Source: an uncultured bacterium
Lineage (GTDB): Bacteria > Actinomycetota > Coriobacteriia > Coriobacteriales > Coriobacteriaceae
NCBI GenBank assembly: GCA_905215945.1
Contig: CAJMRZ010000080.1
Coordinates: 1 to 6,817, forward strand
Reading direction: 5' to 3'
Length of the DNA: 6,817 nt
The notes beneath the pieces were generated by a model, which did no database searches, had not been told where the DNA came from, and saw only the letters and a list, made by a program, of their open reading frames with translations. Position numbers and translations under genes: made by a program. Numbering within the stretch: the first letter of the stretch is position 1; the number at the start of each line of letters is the position of its first letter. Shown here piece by piece: positions 6,401-6,817 of this stretch.

Positions 6401-6817
6401 GGACGCGCTACCAGCCGTATAGGCAAACTCAATCTTCTGCCCTTGGGTGAGCTTGACGCTGCTCGCGCCAACCGAGGAAGACGCGCCGTCGACGAACAGC
6501 TGCCAGTAGGCATAAGTCGCCGGATCGAAGGCAAGCGTACGGCCATCGCTCGGGGATGTGATGCTTTTGAGGTAGAAACCGTATGCCGTGTTCGGATCGT
6601 AATCCGCCTTGAAGCCCGTCTTCTGCTGCAGCTTAACGAAGGCATCCGCAGCCGTCGCGCCCTCGTCGAGCTTGAGTTGCGTAGGTGCCACCCAGGTCTG
6701 AGCCTTGCCGTCGGCATCGGTGCCGATAATCGAGAACGAGACCTCGACTTGCTTCTTGGCGACATCGCCGGTTTCTGTCGGGTTCTCTGTCTGGACGGCA
6801 GCCGCGGCGGCAGATCC
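3392..6817 (-). CDS. Large surface protein: four DUF4430-like units, PQQ-like propeller, Flg_new domain, stalk and membrane anchor (N terminus outside window)
   Basis: There are 1141 visible residues before the stop codon at 3392-3394. The frame is open to the window edge, where an Ala-rich stretch followed by VQTENPTETGD looks like sequence just after a signal peptide, so probably only a few dozen residues are missing. Domains in order, counted from the window edge: four DUF4430/transcobalamin-like units (about 24-135, 146-250, 261-366 and 376-485); a linker; a PQQ/BamB-like beta-propeller (about 533-912) with repeats such as NELIKIDSSTGKK, GTLKCIDKTTGD and ALALYNLKTGKT; one Listeria-Bacteroides repeat (Flg_new, 916-984) with VAFNSNGG, RDGYAFGGWYTD and TLYAKW; a Gly/Asn/Ser linker (987-1032); a KSDKK-rich stalk (1035-1099); and a hydrophobic helix (about 1109-1130) with a KRGKGDGNAR tail. 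It is therefore exported and anchored facing outward. The helix is preceded by ETGTN, not LPXTG. No catalytic residues are recognisable; ligand binding or adhesion is inferred. It overlaps the next gene by 11 bases. Confidence 0.93.
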   Translation of the reverse strand, partial: GSAAAAAVQTENPTETGDVAKKQVEVSFSIIGTDADGKAQTWVAPTQLKLDEGATAADAFVKLQQKTGFKADYDPNTAYGFYLKSITSPSDGRTLAFDPATYAYWQLFVDGASSSVGASSVKLTQGQKIEFAYTAGSASPVVKDQVAANVTVIGRDAQGKTQTWVDNAQYVVTSGSSALDLTKAALEANDIDAVAAGSFILSLKYNGVELGTPQDYSTYWQLFINGKSSDYTADNVTIHVGDTVTWFYGGWGDQLPSDSVHASVQVLGKDKDGKQRVWASTGQTSLKAGSTAKDLLEQTGLKLDASESSWGWFLNGIYSPFDGKSYGWDAATNSYWRFYVNGKFADVGAGAYELQEGDAITFMYGADADALPGQVLGSVDVIGPDVNGNNTRWGSASNVSLPEGSTAQDLIEAVLKAKGVDYNASQNGAYWFLNSITSPFDHKPYGWDGATNKYWHLYINGEPSSLCANQVTLKSGDKVTFAYTTDNSPMPDPDKIVVDPSATTPDWDVEWAGYGNSGNGSTVTDAKTPAQAAGLKWAFDWKAESGQQYANCSEPVIANGFVYIATENELIKIDSSTGKKVASAPLASKVSYTSRPIYTNGLIIVPLNGGAVQAITADKLICKWLTPGLTDLTQSSCTVVSDGEYVYVGSVDISYDENYNATYGNGSLKRIKIATGEVSWQNIDASEGYYWTGAALTDKYAIVPTSAGTLKCIDKTTGDVVSTMKLGALANADCVADPSNGSTFYQMTHDGKLHVISLSAKGVLSEQKTVDLGLTNNMSAPAVAGENLIVGGQTATGSALALYNLKTGKTTMVTAADGKALPAGLNGIAATPLVSVQGGKTHVYFTVNSADSKDYVNYSAGGGVYRYTLGDAEATQIYDAAGHYQHCDSPVIADASGNLYYINDSGTLFKLGAVESWTVAFNSNGGSACDTKFVATADGKLVKPANPTRDGYAFGGWYTDEACTQAYDFSTPVTADLTLYAKWTKNAVNPGGNGGSGSNGGNGGAGNGSGAGADTGSGSGTKGQQAGGAVAPGQKPVTKTTVSTKTETKENKSDKKGSDKSDKKDEKKSEKKDSKSDKKSDSKSDTGAASTTTAKKSSGASEQETGTNPLAIVGIAAGVIGLALIAVFVLTKRGKGDGNAR
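3411..3415 (-). promoter_or_regulatory. Ribosome-binding site inside the upstream gene, setting the DUF4430 gene start
   Basis: AAGGG on the minus strand, within the last codons of the large surface-protein gene, ends 8 bases before ATG 3402. It fixes that ATG over the in-frame GTG at 3411, which abuts it, and supports coupled translation of the two genes. Confidence 0.55.
3521..3715 (-). repeat. Low-complexity stalk-coding tract with in-frame short repeats
   Basis: This tract encodes the Lys/Ser/Asp stalk of the large surface protein. The 15-mer CTTCTTGTCGGACTT (plus strand) occurs exactly three times, at 3581-3595, 3626-3640 and 3650-3664, at spacings divisible by three (45 and 24), and encodes KSDKK-type units. 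Copy-number change here would keep the frame and alter stalk length. Confidence 0.8.
5363..6748 (-). repeat. Four tandem DUF4430-like coding repeats
   Basis: The units occupy approximately 6413-6748, 6068-6382, 5720-6037 and 5363-5692. Each starts with a strand ending in V[IL]G or IIG, followed by a D-x-x-G turn and a Trp 4-5 residues later (DADGKAQTW, DAQGKTQTW, DKDGKQRVW, DVNGNNTRW). Each then has an S/T-A-x-D helix, a YWxxxxxxG strand (YWQLFVDG, YWQLFINGK, YWRFYVNGK, YWHLYINGE) and a final GDxVTFxY-like strand. Units 1, 3 and 4 share SPxD[GH]-[KR] before a D-x-ATxxYW segment; unit 2 has a shorter, different segment there. The units are diverged, so the duplications are not recent. Confidence 0.88.

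Noticed and set aside
1..6817. tRNA, rRNA, CRISPR array, insertion sequence or attachment site
   Set aside because: No cloverleaf, regularly spaced repeat, transposase motif or flanking target duplication was recognised when reading both strands.

Overview
The window looks like high-GC DNA from a Gram-positive bacterium of the Coriobacteriia, with a Collinsella-like gut species my best guess. The reasons are a class III (Firmicutes-type) fructose-1,6-bisphosphatase, surface proteins built from DUF4430/transcobalamin-like and Listeria-Bacteroides repeat (Flg_new) domains, Lys/Ser/Asp-rich stalks and a C-terminal membrane anchor. The taxonomic placement is inference from gene content. No RNA gene, CRISPR array, insertion sequence or replication origin was seen.

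Layout. Positions 1-2340 hold rightward genes: the 3' part of fbp (gluconeogenesis), then two tandem, clearly paralogous GtrA-family membrane proteins. Strong hairpins lie in the fbp-gtrA1 gap and just after gtrA1. The gap before gtrA2 (1785-1932) is visibly AT-richer than its surroundings. Positions 2341-2499 are a convergent junction with two good intrinsic terminators facing each other, one for gtrA2 and one for the leftward genes. Positions 2500-6817 hold a leftward two-gene unit. The upstream gene encodes a large surface protein whose first residues lie beyond the window edge. It carries four DUF4430-like units, a PQQ/BamB-like beta-propeller, one Flg_new domain, a long flexible stalk and a C-terminal transmembrane anchor. 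The downstream gene overlaps its 3' end by 11 bases and encodes a 300-aa membrane-tethered protein with a similar stalk and one C-terminal DUF4430 domain.

How they may work together. The overlapping pair shares its characteristic domain and charged-stalk design but is anchored from opposite ends, so it probably forms one envelope-exposed module. DUF4430 is related to the C-terminal beta-domain of transcobalamin/intrinsic factor, so corrinoid or other small-ligand capture at the cell surface is the most specific testable idea. Adhesion is an equally live alternative. The GtrA pair suggests nearby polyprenyl-linked sugar translocation for cell-surface polymers. No functional link between fbp and the surface module is visible beyond proximity.
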